64,000 bases of DNA from Rhodosorus marinus (Eukaryota; Rhodophyta; Stylonematophyceae; Stylonematales; Stylonemataceae), in NCBI GenBank assembly GCA_029953675.1, contig JAMWBK010000007.1, positions 1,302,001-1,366,000 of the forward strand. Direction: 5' to 3'. The notes under the pieces are model-generated. The model saw only the letters and a program-made list of their open reading frames with translations. It made no database searches and was not told the origin of the DNA. Below are positions 1 through 10,184 of this stretch, one piece after another. The position numbers and the translations under genes are program-made. Numbering within the stretch: the first letter of the stretch is position 1; every line of letters starts with the position of its first letter.

Positions 1-1761
1 CCCACCGTCCAACTTGACAGTATCGTCTCCCTTTCCGCCCAACACTTCATGATCCTTATCGGACCTCCCCTGAACGTCATCGTTCCCAGCCTCGCCATAC
101 ACAGTTCCACCGGCGTACGCTACAATCTGGTCCTCACCGTCTCCTCCAAAAATAGTAGCCTCGGTGTCGAATACTTTGACGATGTCGTCATCTCCGTCCC
201 CGTGTATCTCAACTACCTTCTCCGCGTATTTACCGTCATAAAAAAAATCCGTGCCTGACACATGGAAGTAGTCCTTGCCATCGTTGCCGTTGAGGTCGAG
301 GGTATAAAAACTGTTCACCTCAAGGTTGTCATCTCCCTCGCCCAAACTCACGCTCAGCAGATCTTCGTAGGAACTCCTGGAATTAGCTGTTACATTATCG
401 TCTCCTGGGCCAGCATCGATACTATGATCAAAGGATGAACCGGTGGACGACATTCTTATCCTATCATCTCCATCACCGCCGCTGACACTTTGTGGGCCAG
501 ACCCGCCAATGTAGAGATCATCATTACCATCCCCTCCGACAATCACTGGTCCGCGGTCAGAATATCCAACATCATCGTAGAAGCTTCTGATATAATCGTC
601 GCCATCGCCACCATTGTTGTATCGTCCTCCCAACATTGTATCGTTACCACCTCCTCCATGTTTGCTAAAGCCACCACTCATGAAGTCATCCCCTTCACCG
701 CCGATAGCATTTGACCCAAAGTCGGGAAACAGCATGTCGTCACCGTCCCCTCCAGAGATGTAATCCGATGTATACGCGTCGGCAGGATAAGAACCAGATC
801 TTCCATTTTTGGATACAATTGTATCATTGCCACCCTCTCCAAACTTCCGGTCGAAGTCCTCCTCCCCGTTTAAATAGTCGTTACCATTGCCTCCGTACAA
901 ATAATCATCTTGATATCCTCCCAACAATGTGTCGTCACCATCCTCGCCATACATGATGTCGTATCCTTTCTCCCCTCGAAGCATATCCCTATTTTTGCCT
1001 CCGAACAGCATGTCGTTCCCGTCTCCGCCGTATATATGGTCTTTACCGCCTAGCCCGTGGATCTTGTCATTGCCCGCAAGACCAAAGATCAGGTCCGTCT
1101 CGTCCGTTCCATGGATGACATCTGATCCTTCCGTGCCATAGATCCGATTCACTAAATCGCAGGTCATCCTAACGCCATCGCATACTGGACGATTACGGCC
1201 ACTAATAACGCCCTTACTCCGTGATCTGCATTTCTTGGCCCACGGGATTGCCTTCATGTGCTCCCCAGTGTCCTTGTCAGTAACAATCATCTCGGGCGAC
1301 ATGAACATTTTTGCTTTGCAGCAGGGCGCCTTCGAGAGAATCGTATCTGGACAGAGGAGCAAAGAGGTCACATCACCTCCATCCCGAGGAGGATGTTCCG
1401 TCACGGGGTGTGAAGCACTGCCCGCCTGCTTTTCATTGGTTCCCATAATACCGCGAACCTCTCTGAAGCGAAAGCCAGGGTAAACTTTGAACCTCATCTT
1501 CAAGCATTGGTTCGTTGAAGAGAAGCAAACGAATCCGAGTTTACCACTTGCATCAATCACATCGTCAAGTACGCGCCCCTCTCTGACCATAGGTACGCAG
1601 TATTTCTTCTTCGAGTCAATATACCATTTGTTCGAGTTGAAAATGTACTTAACCTTGTCCGGAAGGCCAAAAAAATTCTGATCCACGCAAGTACTGTCCC
1701 CTCCAAATACTGTTCTCACAGCAAACAGCGCCCAGCCGAGAACCAACAACACGCGGACCAT
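1..1761 (-). CDS. Secreted RTX-repeat (calcium-binding nonapeptide) protein, 3'-partial
   Basis: The minus frame is open from an ATG at 1761-1759 to the left edge (587 codons) without a stop, so the C-terminus lies outside the window. Residues 1-20 form a signal peptide (hydrophobic run LLVLGWALFAV, small residues before the first Cys), so the product is probably secreted or placed in the cell wall. Residues 21-200 are a Cys domain with C25, C55, C79, C86, C137 and C147-C148. From about residue 205 to the edge run RTX-type repeats of the GGxGxDxUx form (for example YGGDGNDMLFGG, LAGNDKIHG, GGDGDD), which in known families bind Ca2+ in a parallel beta-roll. The N-domain matches those of the genes at 19090 and 45180. 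RTX repeats alone do not mean a toxin: no toxin, acyltransferase or type I secretion partner is visible. No intron is evident. Confidence 0.85.
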   Translation of the reverse strand, partial: MVRVLLVLGWALFAVRTVFGGDSTCVDQNFFGLPDKVKYIFNSNKWYIDSKKKYCVPMVREGRVLDDVIDASGKLGFVCFSSTNQCLKMRFKVYPGFRFREVRGIMGTNEKQAGSASHPVTEHPPRDGGDVTSLLLCPDTILSKAPCCKAKMFMSPEMIVTDKDTGEHMKAIPWAKKCRSRSKGVISGRNRPVCDGVRMTCDLVNRIYGTEGSDVIHGTDETDLIFGLAGNDKIHGLGGKDHIYGGDGNDMLFGGKNRDMLRGEKGYDIMYGEDGDDTLLGGYQDDYLYGGNGNDYLNGEEDFDRKFGEGGNDTIVSKNGRSGSYPADAYTSDYISGGDGDDMLFPDFGSNAIGGEGDDFMSGGFSKHGGGGNDTMLGGRYNNGGDGDDYIRSFYDDVGYSDRGPVIVGGDGNDDLYIGGSGPQSVSGGDGDDRIRMSSTGSSFDHSIDAGPGDDNVTANSRSSYEDLLSVSLGEGDDNLEVNSFYTLDLNGNDGKDYFHVSGTDFFYDGKYAEKVVEIHGDGDDDIVKVFDTEATIFGGDGEDQIVAYAGGTVYGEAGNDDVQGRSDKDHEVLGGKGDDTVKLDGG

Positions 1762-2104
1762 CGCGGATACTTCTCAACACAATTCACTCGGACAGATCAC
1801 TCGTTTCCCTAAAACACACTCGCGGATCTCCCAGGCCTCCCTCCGCTCCCAGGACTTCGAACTCTCTCAGAACCCTACAGTCACCACTCTCTTCACCACC
1901 AAGTAAAAGGACGACCACCATTCCCTGGAACCCAACAGAACCCCATATTATAAATGATGGTTGTAGTTTGTAAAACTGTAAACCTATCCTTTAGAAACGG
2001 ATCTTGCTTTCTTTCTGCACCCAACGAACAACTCAGATCGAGTCGCTCCTAGTCGAATCCAACGACCAACTAGCTACAATTTCTTACCGAAATCTGCATC
2101 GAAG

Positions 2105-2261
2105 GCGGGTACACTTCATATTTGCCTCCTACGGCATTTTGCGGGTACACTTCATATTTGTTTTTTGCGCGTTTTTTGCTAGCAAAGCGCGTACACTTCA
2201 TATTTGAACAAGTCATTTGTAAATATTACCTCCTTGCTCAAGGCGGGTACACTTCATATTG
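2105..2261. repeat. Four direct copies of a 19-20-nt motif upstream of the RTX gene
   Basis: The motif GCGGGTACACTTCATATTTG starts at 2105 and 2141. A one-base variant (GCGCG...) starts at 2187, and a copy lacking one T starts at 2243. Start-to-start distances are 36, 46 and 56 bp, each one helical turn longer than the last. The array lies 340-500 bp upstream of the ATG of the minus-strand RTX gene (start 1761) and next to a family B LINE insertion. It could be a cluster of transcription-factor sites or a decaying minisatellite. The remainder of 1762-2319 holds no gene that I can support. Confidence 0.6.
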
Positions 2262-2319
2262 CCTCCTGGTGGGGTGTGGTTGGTTGCTCCCAAGATATCT
2301 CAGCTTCCATAGTGAAATA

Positions 2320-3212
2320 CGAACGAATGGTTTAATCGGAGGCTGAAAAAAAAAATCCCGAGGGGAAAAAAAGACTAAGCGCGGCGAAGTACTCGCGCCT
2401 CCAACATCAAAGCGGCATTCATGCGCCACAGCAGGAAACTTAAGCGGGTAAACAACGATTGAAGACGGTCAGGGCGTTCGCGGAACAACTCCCGAAGCCA
2501 GCGAGAACCAACAGAGTCCATGAACCCAAAGCACTCAATGATCAGGGGTACCAAGCGATGTGCTAGTGCCGAAGCACGAACACCAGGGGAAGACAAAGCC
2601 CCCGCGTATTTGATCTCTTTGCGGCGTCTCATGCTGGCGGCGGCAGATCCACGGCGCTCCCCCGCAGCCGGGAGATAACGACTAGCCTGAGGGTTAGGAA
2701 CAGCAAGATCAACGTATGTGGTACGGCGGCTGTCGTCACAGGTGATCACCAGGTCGGCTACACGGCGTTCATCATTTTGAAAGTCCGCGACGGGTAAAGG
2801 TTTCTCACGTTCGATTTCCAGACCGGCTTGCCGGACTATAGGCCGAAGTTCCCGGTATAACAGGTTCAAGATCCGTGTGTGGCGGCGGGTTCGAGCACCT
2901 TTCACCGCCGGGCAACTAGCGAGCAGGTGGGCGCCAAAATCTGCGTTGTCTTCAGTCTGAGAGCAGAGAGGGCACGACGAACCCATCTCGTACGGCCAAG
3001 GGGGCTGATGTAAGCCGAGGTATAAGCGCAGTGAAGTACGCACTTCGAAATCCGACAGTGTGAGTGGCGGAAAGGCTGGTACGGTCATGAGCCACTGAGA
3101 GCTAATAACCCCTCCAAGACTACGTAGGCGGGCGCGAGCGCGAGAAGATGAGACCATCTGCGCGAGGAGTCGGCCATATGCAGCACGGTGCAAGTCCCAA
3201 GAAAGGATATTT
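2320..3212 (-). mobile_element. Family B LINE, 5'-truncated copy (B1)
   Basis: The minus strand carries the C-terminal third and 3' UTR of family B, nearly identical to 42072-42960. The 3' UTR holds the CCCCTCGGGG mini-hairpin inside T runs and ends GATTAAACCATTCGTTCG. Homology to the B reference stops at about 3212, and the sequence beyond it is unrelated. No clear target-site duplication is visible. The near-perfect match to other B copies argues for recent mobility. Confidence 0.85.
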
Positions 3213-3265
3213 GGAGGAAGATCAGGGCCCGGGAAGTAGGCAAATTCACCTCGACCGTTGACCAA
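2375..3265 (-). pseudogene. Family B endonuclease-domain fragment fused to foreign 5' codons
   Basis: The open frame encodes 296 residues. The first 18 (VNGRGEFAYFPGPDLPP region, 3213-3265) are not family B. The rest is the B C-terminus: a zinc-knuckle-like CPLCSQ...H..CP segment, then RRVADLVITCDD...TTYVDLAVPNP. That last part has the D...D-x-A core spacing of the restriction-like endonuclease of R2-type LINEs. The reverse transcriptase is missing, so the copy cannot move by itself. The in-frame foreign leader may be chance or a product of template jumping. A host gene using this reading frame cannot be excluded but is unlikely. Confidence 0.6.
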
Positions 3266-3395
3266 AAACTTGCGTGCATTACTGCACCCCTTAGCTCTGC
3301 ATCTATTATTGTGGAAATGGTGTGTTGAAGTAGGCGCGGCTAGACACAGACGCCATGACTAGAATTGCGATTGGAAAAGCTCACACAAAAAATGT

Positions 3396-4000
3396 CTAGT
3401 ATTGCTTACCTGGAAACTCAACAACACAGTGGGTGGAATACACAAGGGGGGGGGGGGGTGTCCATTCAACTTCTACACGAGTGGACACCATCCACGTCAA
3501 TTCTTCTTTTAGTTGAGACGCTAAAATTGAATACCATCTGGTAGCTTTTGGATTCTGTACCGAGACCTTTCGTACTTGGAAGTATTCAGCCAGTTTTTCC
3601 TGCAGCTTCGTACTCTTCGCAATCCTCGCCGTTAAGCGGTGAGTCAGTTTGACAGCTATGCTAATAAAAACCAGTTTGACAGTTTTCTGTAGCCTGTCAC
3701 TTGCATAGAAAACATCCTGCAAGTTCGCCTGGTGCGTGGGACACGGACCAAAAATAACATCTGAAAACCCGAGCTATCAGTGGCTATCAGCTGCTGGAGG
3801 GACGTACGAAATGTACGAAATGTTGTGCTCCACTCTTTTCTATACATACGGCTGTTCTCTGCCTTCTCCGAAAGGATTCCTCTTGCACGCGTCATGACAC
3901 CCGCACTATCGGTAGTTACCCCGATAATCTCTGTGGATTTTCTTGTCTTCCGCATTTGTGATTCCATGCGGTCCGCCTCCGATTAAACCATTCGTTCGCT
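3396..4000 (-). pseudogene. hAT/DUF659-like transposase remnant, C-terminal part
   Basis: Two overlapping minus frames together give the core of a hAT-type (DUF659-like) transposase. One frame has TEIIGVTTDSAGVMTRARG (the 'TD.A.nm..AR' segment). The next frame has CPTHQANLQDVFYASD (the C..H.xNL segment) and KATRWYSIL (the conserved TRW motif). The frames join near 3700-3745, so at least one frameshift is needed and the gene is dead. It continues on the other side of a LINE insertion at 4365-4976. A homopolymer G run lies at 3446-3456. Family assignment rests on motif order only. Confidence 0.65.
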
Positions 4001-4001
4001 A
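3976..4001 (+). mobile_element. Family B 3'-tail stub
   Basis: About 25 bp matching only the last bases of family B (GCCTCCGATTAAACCATTCG and on), inserted in the hAT remnant next to a family A insertion. It may be an extreme 5' truncation. Confidence 0.5.
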
Positions 4002-4319
4002 GTTCAGAAAGCAGAGTATGGCCAGTCTGCCTCGTGCTGAGGGTCGCTCCCATCGGTTCCAGCCTTTCATTGTGGAAAGCTTTGGTCACGTGGAGAAGGT
4101 GGGTTTGGAGTGGTTGCGGAAATGTTTCACTGAGCATCCTGTTGAATACTTGGACCTTTTGCGTCGTTTATGTGTCTCTCTGTGGCGATATTCGAGCAGC
4201 ATGCTTGCCGAGGCACGCCACTGGCGCCTGGGTTTGCACGCTTCCCTACCTAGTTCTTAGTTCCTTTTCACGGTTTGCGTAGCGCTTTAGGCTACGCTAA
4301 TAAAGCCAGTTCAGAAAGC
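4001..4319 (+). mobile_element. Family A LINE 3' fragment with 12-bp target-site duplication (A1)
   Basis: The insert 4013-4307 matches the last part of the family A ORF and its 3' UTR (compare 39125-39410). It is flanked by the direct repeat AGTTCAGAAAGC at 4001-4012 and 4308-4319. It contains the terminal stem-loop GCGTAGC-7 nt-GCTACGC (4277-4297) followed by AATAAAG. The duplication and 5' truncation are typical of target-primed reverse transcription. The insertion splits the hAT remnant. Confidence 0.85.
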
Positions 4320-4364
4320 CAAGCCAGTTCAGCCCCTTTTAAGCATACTGAGCCCAATTGCAGG

Positions 4365-4976
4365 TCATAAATTATGCTTGAGCCTCTGGGGTCTACCGGC
4401 AAGTAGTTGTAGAGGTGAAGTGGTTTGTCCTCCTGGCGTTGTAAGTGAATCCGCAATCAGTGTCACGAACTCAGCCTTCTTAAGGAACTGCTCCTGCTTG
4501 TACTTCTCGCGGAGTCGATCAGGAATAGGTTCTACTCTCTGCCTGCTTATGTTGTACCCGAACTTGGACATAAAACTGGGAAACGAAACTCTGCGGTTAA
4601 AAAACGATTTAAATAGCCGGAGGACAACTGAATGAATGGTTTAATCGGAGGCTGAAAAAAAAACCCCGAGGGGAAAAAAAGACTAAGCGCGGCGAGGTAC
4701 TCGCGCCTCCAACATCAAAGCGGCATTCATGCGCCACAGCAGGAAACTTAAGCGGGTAAACAACGATTGAAGACGGTCAGGGCGTTCGCGGAACAACTCC
4801 CGAAGCCAGCGAGAACCAACAGAGTCCATGAACCCAAAGCACTCAATGATCAGGGGTACCAAGCGATGTGCTAGTGCCGAAGCACGGAGGACAACTAAAG
4901 CATAAGCAAGCAGGGGTTTGCGTACCGTTGGAACTTTTCTCCATCGACGGATCGCAATACCCTGTTGTACTCAATC
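4365..4976 (-). pseudogene. hAT-like transposase remnant, N-terminal part (interrupted)
   Basis: The minus frame 4365-4618 reads FFNRRVSFPSFMSKFGYNIS, then RLREKYKQEQFLKKAEFVTL and IADSLTTPGGQ. This matches the hAT layout 'P..Y.lPsR..l...l...y......l..a..vtl..D.WT'. Upstream it continues in frame across a family B insertion (4630-4885) into 4897-4976 (WRKVPTVRKPLLAYALVVLR). Together with 3396-4000 it represents one old transposon that later received two LINE insertions. No terminal inverted repeats were found. Confidence 0.6.
4619..4896 (-). mobile_element. Family B LINE 3' fragment with 11-bp target-site duplication (B2)
   Basis: The insert 4630-4885 (about 256 bp) is the 3' end of family B and is flanked by the perfect direct repeat GGAGGACAACT at 4619-4629 and 4886-4896. 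Removing the insert restores an open hAT reading frame across the junction, which supports a clean, fairly recent insertion. Beyond it, 4977-5400 shows no feature that I can support. Confidence 0.9.
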
Positions 4977-5402
4977 AGATGATGAGCAACTAGTCCGTTT
5001 CGTTCCTTAGGCTGGAACTTGTTGCCGGGGTAGTGTATAGATTTGATAAGAAGTTTCTTATCTACGGGCTGCACGTTTCATAGATTCCATCAGCGCGTTT
5101 CCGGGACATGTACAGGGATGTCAACTCTGTCCGCAACCATGACAAGTCTTGGTTACGTAGTCCACATAGCTTAGTCGTCGGACCGTGGTCGATGTGCAGC
5201 TTGACCAGACCATTTCCAAAAACTCCCCCTCATCCCAGCATTCATGTGCATCCGTGTTACCCTAAGGGATTCCCGACTCGCCTTTCCACGACGGGTTTCG
5301 CGGTTTTTATCGCCTCTTAACAGGTGGTTTGCACAAGGCAACGGACGGTGGCTACTTCGACAGCTTAGGGCAAAATTGATTGCAGTAGCAGCCGGATTGC
5401 GC

Positions 5403-6340
5403 AACTTCGTAGCTTTTATTCGGCAGGTACCTACCGCGGCGCGATACCACTACACTATGTTCGCTCTAAACTCACTTAGACCCCCTGTCCAGGTCTCATC
5501 TGGCTTTATTAGCATCATTCTAGCTAGTGGGAATATCCACCGGTCCGCCTGTTCCTTGTCGATTGCGTGTTGTACCAACTGTGCGTTCTGTTGCCATATA
5601 ATGCGCTTCAATTGTCCTCTCACCGACGATAAATGCCAGTCCCGATCATGGAGATGTGCCGTGGCTTTTCGACGAACTCCAGGGGTTACGTTAGTCTGGG
5701 GTTACCCTTCTTGTCCAAGTCGCCCATAGGTTTCAACCACAAATGGTACTAGAATCAGCTCTCTGCCCTCATTCGACTTTGCTTCTGCGTAATGTGCCAC
5801 TTTGCTATGTTCTGCTTTCTCCGCCGCATACCGACTCTTCCATCTAGTCTGTCGCAAGTGTTGTCGCTGCAGTGGTGACGTCACCATCACGTCCAACACG
5901 TACACGTGTCCACTTGCTGGGTGCCTCCCTACGACGTCACGACGTATCCCTGAGTACCTAAAGAACCCCTGCAGTTCCATTTGCAAGTCCGTGAAATTCC
6001 ACAGATGCAACCACCGACTCAACTCCGTTTTTAGCTCATCGTGACGCTTAGTTCGCATACATGATGATGTGCGACAATGCTGCAAACGCTGGATCCCTTT
6101 GACGTCGTGTGGTTGTTCACACACCGTACATCGGTACGATCGTGTTGGATCTGGCAGCGGTAGGACCTAGCAGCATTCGCATACTCCAGATCATCTCGTC
6201 GCGACTTAGCTTCCGCGGTCCTACGTTAGGGCAGTCCCGCAGCCATACTCCACAATGCGTACCTGCCGCAGACCGGATTCGTGCTCGGTCTATATCCTCA
6301 ATGTCGGCATTCTCCGTGAGTAGCTCGAACGCATGACAGT
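5403..6340 (-). mobile_element. Family D LINE, C-terminal half (D1)
   Basis: The minus frame from about 6340 to 5702 is open. It reads RARIRSAAGTHCGVWLRDCP, a C...H...C knuckle region (VCEQPHDVKGIQRLQHC), WLHLWNFTDLQ, then the restriction-like endonuclease core IRRDVVGRHP...VYVLDVMVTSP and VPFVVETYGRLGQ. The same order is seen in family C (RPDI...DVTVVSP), so C and D are related. The coding region is broken at 5684-5705 by a foreign 20-odd-bp G-rich unit and resumes with the LEF... segment. The 3' tail (about 5403-5470) has the GCGGTAGGTA-type hairpin of family D. The RT region is absent. 6341-6540 is unassigned. Confidence 0.75.
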
Positions 6341-6540
6341 GGCACTGTCTAGAGAGCGTTTTTTGAATGGGACCGGCCTGTCCTCGTGTACTCCCGGGAT
6401 CGGCTTCTGTCCCTCTCGCCGAGTCCGCTAATAACTAATATTCCGCTAGCCTCTTGATGCGTTCACTCGTTCTCGGTGAGATCCTTCGCTGCACAGCTTG
6501 GCTTGCCGCCACAAGTTGAACTGGCAGATCGTCCGTGGTC

Positions 6541-9500
6541 CGCAGACTAAAGTAACGGTCAGCTTTACTGGGCAGCTGCCTACTGCAGCGTAACTTTACT
6601 TCTATCGCCATCTAGGGGAATACTTACCCGAACTCCGATACCGGGGTCTCATGCTACGTTCAAAAGAAAAACAAAAAGAGGGACCAGTGGATTCTCCAAC
6701 TGGTCCACGCGCAAAGCGCCTGGGGCTATCTCTGCATTACCTCGGCACAATTGCCTGTTGATCTGCGATCTTACATCGCTCAGCTCCTCGCTCCTGCGCA
6801 ATAAGTGTTTGCAGCTGTCCCGGAGAAACTCCTGTGCCATCTGTCCCGTTCGCCCGAACGTTTCTACCGCAATTGGGATGAACTTGTCATCCGGGTGTTC
6901 TACCGCCATGGCCTCCTTGTAGTGAACCTTCTTCCAGCTCTCCGCACATCTTGCTGCATATCCATTCCCCGTCTCACTTCGTCTCATATACTTTCCTTGG
7001 GGAGGAGACACAACCGTCACGTCCAGCGCATACGGTTGAAATGTCTTCGGATGCGTAAAGGATCTCAAAGTCAACTTCCTGGTTCTTCCAGTCCGAGTTG
7101 AACGTATCTCCTAGATTCTCCGCAGTCTGGGGTTGATGTCTGGCCGTAGCCCGTAGTTTTCAAAGTACTTCTCTGGCTCCTGCTCGATGTCCAGAAAGTT
7201 CCCCCTGTTTAGCCACCTTGCGATCTCCGTGCATATCTCGTCATGCCTGGGTTGCCACAGGCCAGTGGCAATGATGAAAGCGTTGTACTCCATTAGCACC
7301 GTGTTTACCACGGCATCGAGTGCACTTTTCCTTAGTCCGCAGCCCCGGAATCGGTAGCCCCAGTAGTTGTCGGATATTCACCTGCATTTCGGTCGAGCTC
7401 AGCTTTTTCGGCTCCAGCGTCGGCAGTTCCCGCAACAGACTCCCGATCCAGAGCCCGCGGCGGACCTGATTCGAGCACGATGCTCGCGGGAGATGCGCGG
7501 ATTGGCAACCAAGCGTTGGAATGCGGAATGGTGTGCCTCCCGAGAGAGAGTTTATTGTATAGAACCACTATTCCAATCGCCACAGTCTTCTGGGGCGTCT
7601 CCTGAGGGGTTTTCCATCGGCTACTGCAGGGTGGCAAGTCTTCTGATCCGGGGGGGAGTTTCGGGGCGCAGCCAGCGTTATATCGCCCGAGCAGATGATC
7701 GGATCTGGTCTGCGAGTTGTTCTGTGGACCATTGTAGTCGCGTCGGGGTGTGCGTAGCCGGAATTTTGTCTGTGTAAATCTGCCTCTGCAGCTCAGTGAT
7801 GTAAGACCAGTCTCCTGGATTGCTTCGAAAGGTAGTTGTCCAAGCCGAGGGCTATAGGCTGGATACGCCGTCGAGTAGCGAACCCCAATCCCTCCCACCG
7901 GCAAGGCGGCGCAATCTGTTCCCAGATGTGTCCCAGGCACTCCTCGTCCTCGATGGCAGAGGTAGCAAAGCCTCCGAGCAAGGTTTCCAGGTGATATCTG
8001 GTCATGGTATCCGCCTCCCGTGCCAGATTGCGGCCGAACGGGTCAGCTAGGCATCGTAGAAGATAATCCAGGCGTGTTTCAGCGCAGTAACTGAACAATG
8101 CGAGGGCTAGAGCATGTAGCACCGGTGCAAGCGGGTCACCCTGTTGTACTCCCGTAGCTGCTTGGAGCGTCAGTCGTGAGTGCTCCGTTTGGTTCTGTCC
8201 AGATGCAGAGCGCCAGCCGCAAAGCGTCGGCGATTCCACTTCGTCGCTTCCGTAGCTAAGTCTGTAAACCGCCGCAAGCTCCGGAAAGTGCTGGTCCACG
8301 AGTTTCTTGGCGAGGCGTCGATCAATCCTGTTGAATGCATTCTCGAGGTCAAGCCTACGGACCACCGCGTCTGGTTCGCACGACAGAAGGGCTTGGATCG
8401 TGTGAAGTGAGCGTTCGCATCCGCCGCTGACTCCGATCCCTAGTTGTAATGGCACCAGGAGCGTGCGCACCCTGTCGATCACCGCGCGAAGGGTCCATTG
8501 AGTCGCCACCTTTCGCAAACTTCAGGGACGCCGATGGGCCCAACCCCTGGGTTTTCCTGGGGAGCGCATTCCTTCGGTTGCTTCACGAATGGTAGTAGCC
8601 TGATGCTACGTAGGGCACGGGTCAGCGGAGAGGAAAATTTCTCCGGAGCTGTCGCTAGCTGTCGCAGTACACGGATCGAACGAATGGTTACGGATCAAAG
8701 CCACTTGTGTCTGTTGATTGGCTCCTTGGGGATGTTCCGCGCGCATTCCACAGGGGCCTGGGCTCTTGCCCTGGGGAAGACGTGCCACAATCGACAGGAG
8801 GCCCTCAGCAGCGGCTTTTGTGGTATCCCATCGGCTCTTAAGAATCGCGTTGTCAGTGTTGTGCAGTTAGTCCAGGGCTTACGCCACCTCGTCTGGTAAG
8901 TGACCTTCCGCAGGTTCTGGGAAAAGTCCTTGGAATGGGCGCCAGGTAGCCTCGGCAAAGGGAGCCATTTCCCTTGCCTGTAGTCGACGAGCAGAATCCG
9001 AGAGGCGACCGAGATGTGCCAGTTTCAGGGCTTGTTTCCGTTGTCCTAAAGCTTGGCGTCGAGTCGCTTCGGTTCCCGGTGGGGCAGTATTCTGCTGTCG
9101 TAGGAAGGCCTTGTCTTTAAGCGTGGTCCAGACCGTATAGAATTCTCCTGCAAGCACATGTGTGACCGTATAGAATTCTCCTGCAAGCACATGTGTGACC
9201 TGAATACCGATGTCAACTGCAGAACATCCTAGCACCAGCCCCGGAAGTCGGAAAAGAAGCAGGCTGGCGTTGGTGGGTGCAGCGGTTCCATGCGCATTGA
9301 CAACGGCCACCGGCGGGTGCTGCGACGGAATTTGAGAATGGTGCGTGGTGGTCGCACCTGCTTGCCAACGGGCGGGTCTGCGGGATAATTCCGTTATACG
9401 ATCTGTGAGTTTTGCCAACTCGCTCGCGCTGTTGATGCGCGAGTAGAGTTGAATAACTCATTCGTAGAAGGCCTCGATCTCCTGCTCCCCATTCCCAAGC

Positions 9501-9760
9501 CTTGGTAGCACTGGTCATAGCTGCGGAGCTTACGCAGAAATGGGGACAAGGGATTTGCGGCGGCTGCTTGCTCGGCCCTGGGTTCCTTCTGCAGGTCGCC
9601 TTCCTGCTCTGTGGTGGTCCTGGCTGCCTGCGCGTCTCCTGTAGACTGTTGCTGGTGCTCATTCACCATTTCCCGGGTACACAAGGTATGTGGGCCCGGG
9701 ATCACAAGAGGCTCGGGGTACGGCCCGCGTACCTCCCTCACAATCATACGTGTAACTGCT
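6541..9760 (-). mobile_element. Family C LINE, long but degenerate copy (C1)
   Basis: From right to left on the minus strand this copy holds an N-terminal Gln/Ala-rich region (9747-9213), a linker, and RT segments (GKSPGPCG near 8760, RKVATQWTLRAV, RRLDLENAFNRIDRR, TGVQQGDPLAPVLHALALAL). It then has the knuckle/endonuclease region (7435-6649, ALDVTVVSP, PIAVETFGRTGQMAQEFL) and the 3' tail with a GCTGC-AGTAG-GCAGC hairpin (minus sense, about 6570-6590). Comparison with 59098-59818 shows that the stretch carrying the catalytic IHDD box is deleted near 8087, so the RT is dead. Several frameshifts split the rest. An in-frame 33-bp tandem duplication lies at 9131-9196. Confidence 0.75.
7793..8518 (-). 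pseudogene. Family C reverse-transcriptase fragment lacking the catalytic DD box
   Basis: The 241-residue frame shows RT blocks LDLENAFNRID (palm, first Asp) and TGVQQGDPLAPVLHALALAL, followed directly by FSYCAETRLDYLLRCL. In the homologous fragment at 59098-59880 about 120 residues containing AIHDDITLV lie between these two segments. The internal deletion therefore removes the two catalytic aspartates. The frame is part of element C1. Confidence 0.7.
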
Positions 9761-10184
9761 TACAAACTTCTACACTTTTTTTTCGACAAACAAAGCCGTC
9801 CAAAAACTTCTCTGTCCACCCCGTAGCCTTTATTAACCCCAGACTAAACCCCAGGAGTGCGTGGACAGCATCTTCTTTCGCAGTGGTGGGAGAGGTGGGC
9901 GTTGGCGCCATCTCTACGTCTTCATCATCTCCTTGGTGGGCAACCCAGGCGCGCGGCACCCCGTTTTCTTCGATGTGCCCCTCCTCTCGATGTTCAGCTG
10001 GAGAGAGATGCGTCTAACCCCTAGGTGCACCTGCACTCTTCGAGTTCCCCTCTCCAGTCGGGGGGGGATCGCCACCATTTGGCATGGTTTACCCCAAACT
10101 AATCAAACTTGCAAACTTTCCGTCCGACCCTAATCTAATACTAACCAAACTTCCCCCGGACTCCAAGACTACCACCAAACTCAG
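9761..10184. other. Spacer between LINE copies
   Basis: This stretch holds tail-like C-rich pieces (CCCCAGACTAA motifs at about 9835 and 10085-10170) and short open frames without recognisable content. No host gene is supported. Confidence 0.4.

Noticed and set aside
1-1761. Reading the RTX protein as a hemolysin-type toxin
   Set aside because: Only the repeat type is shared; there is no pore-forming region, activating enzyme or secretion system, and a eukaryotic signal peptide is present.
3446-3456. G homopolymer as a regulatory signal
   Set aside because: It lies in a decayed transposase frame and is simplest as replication slippage.
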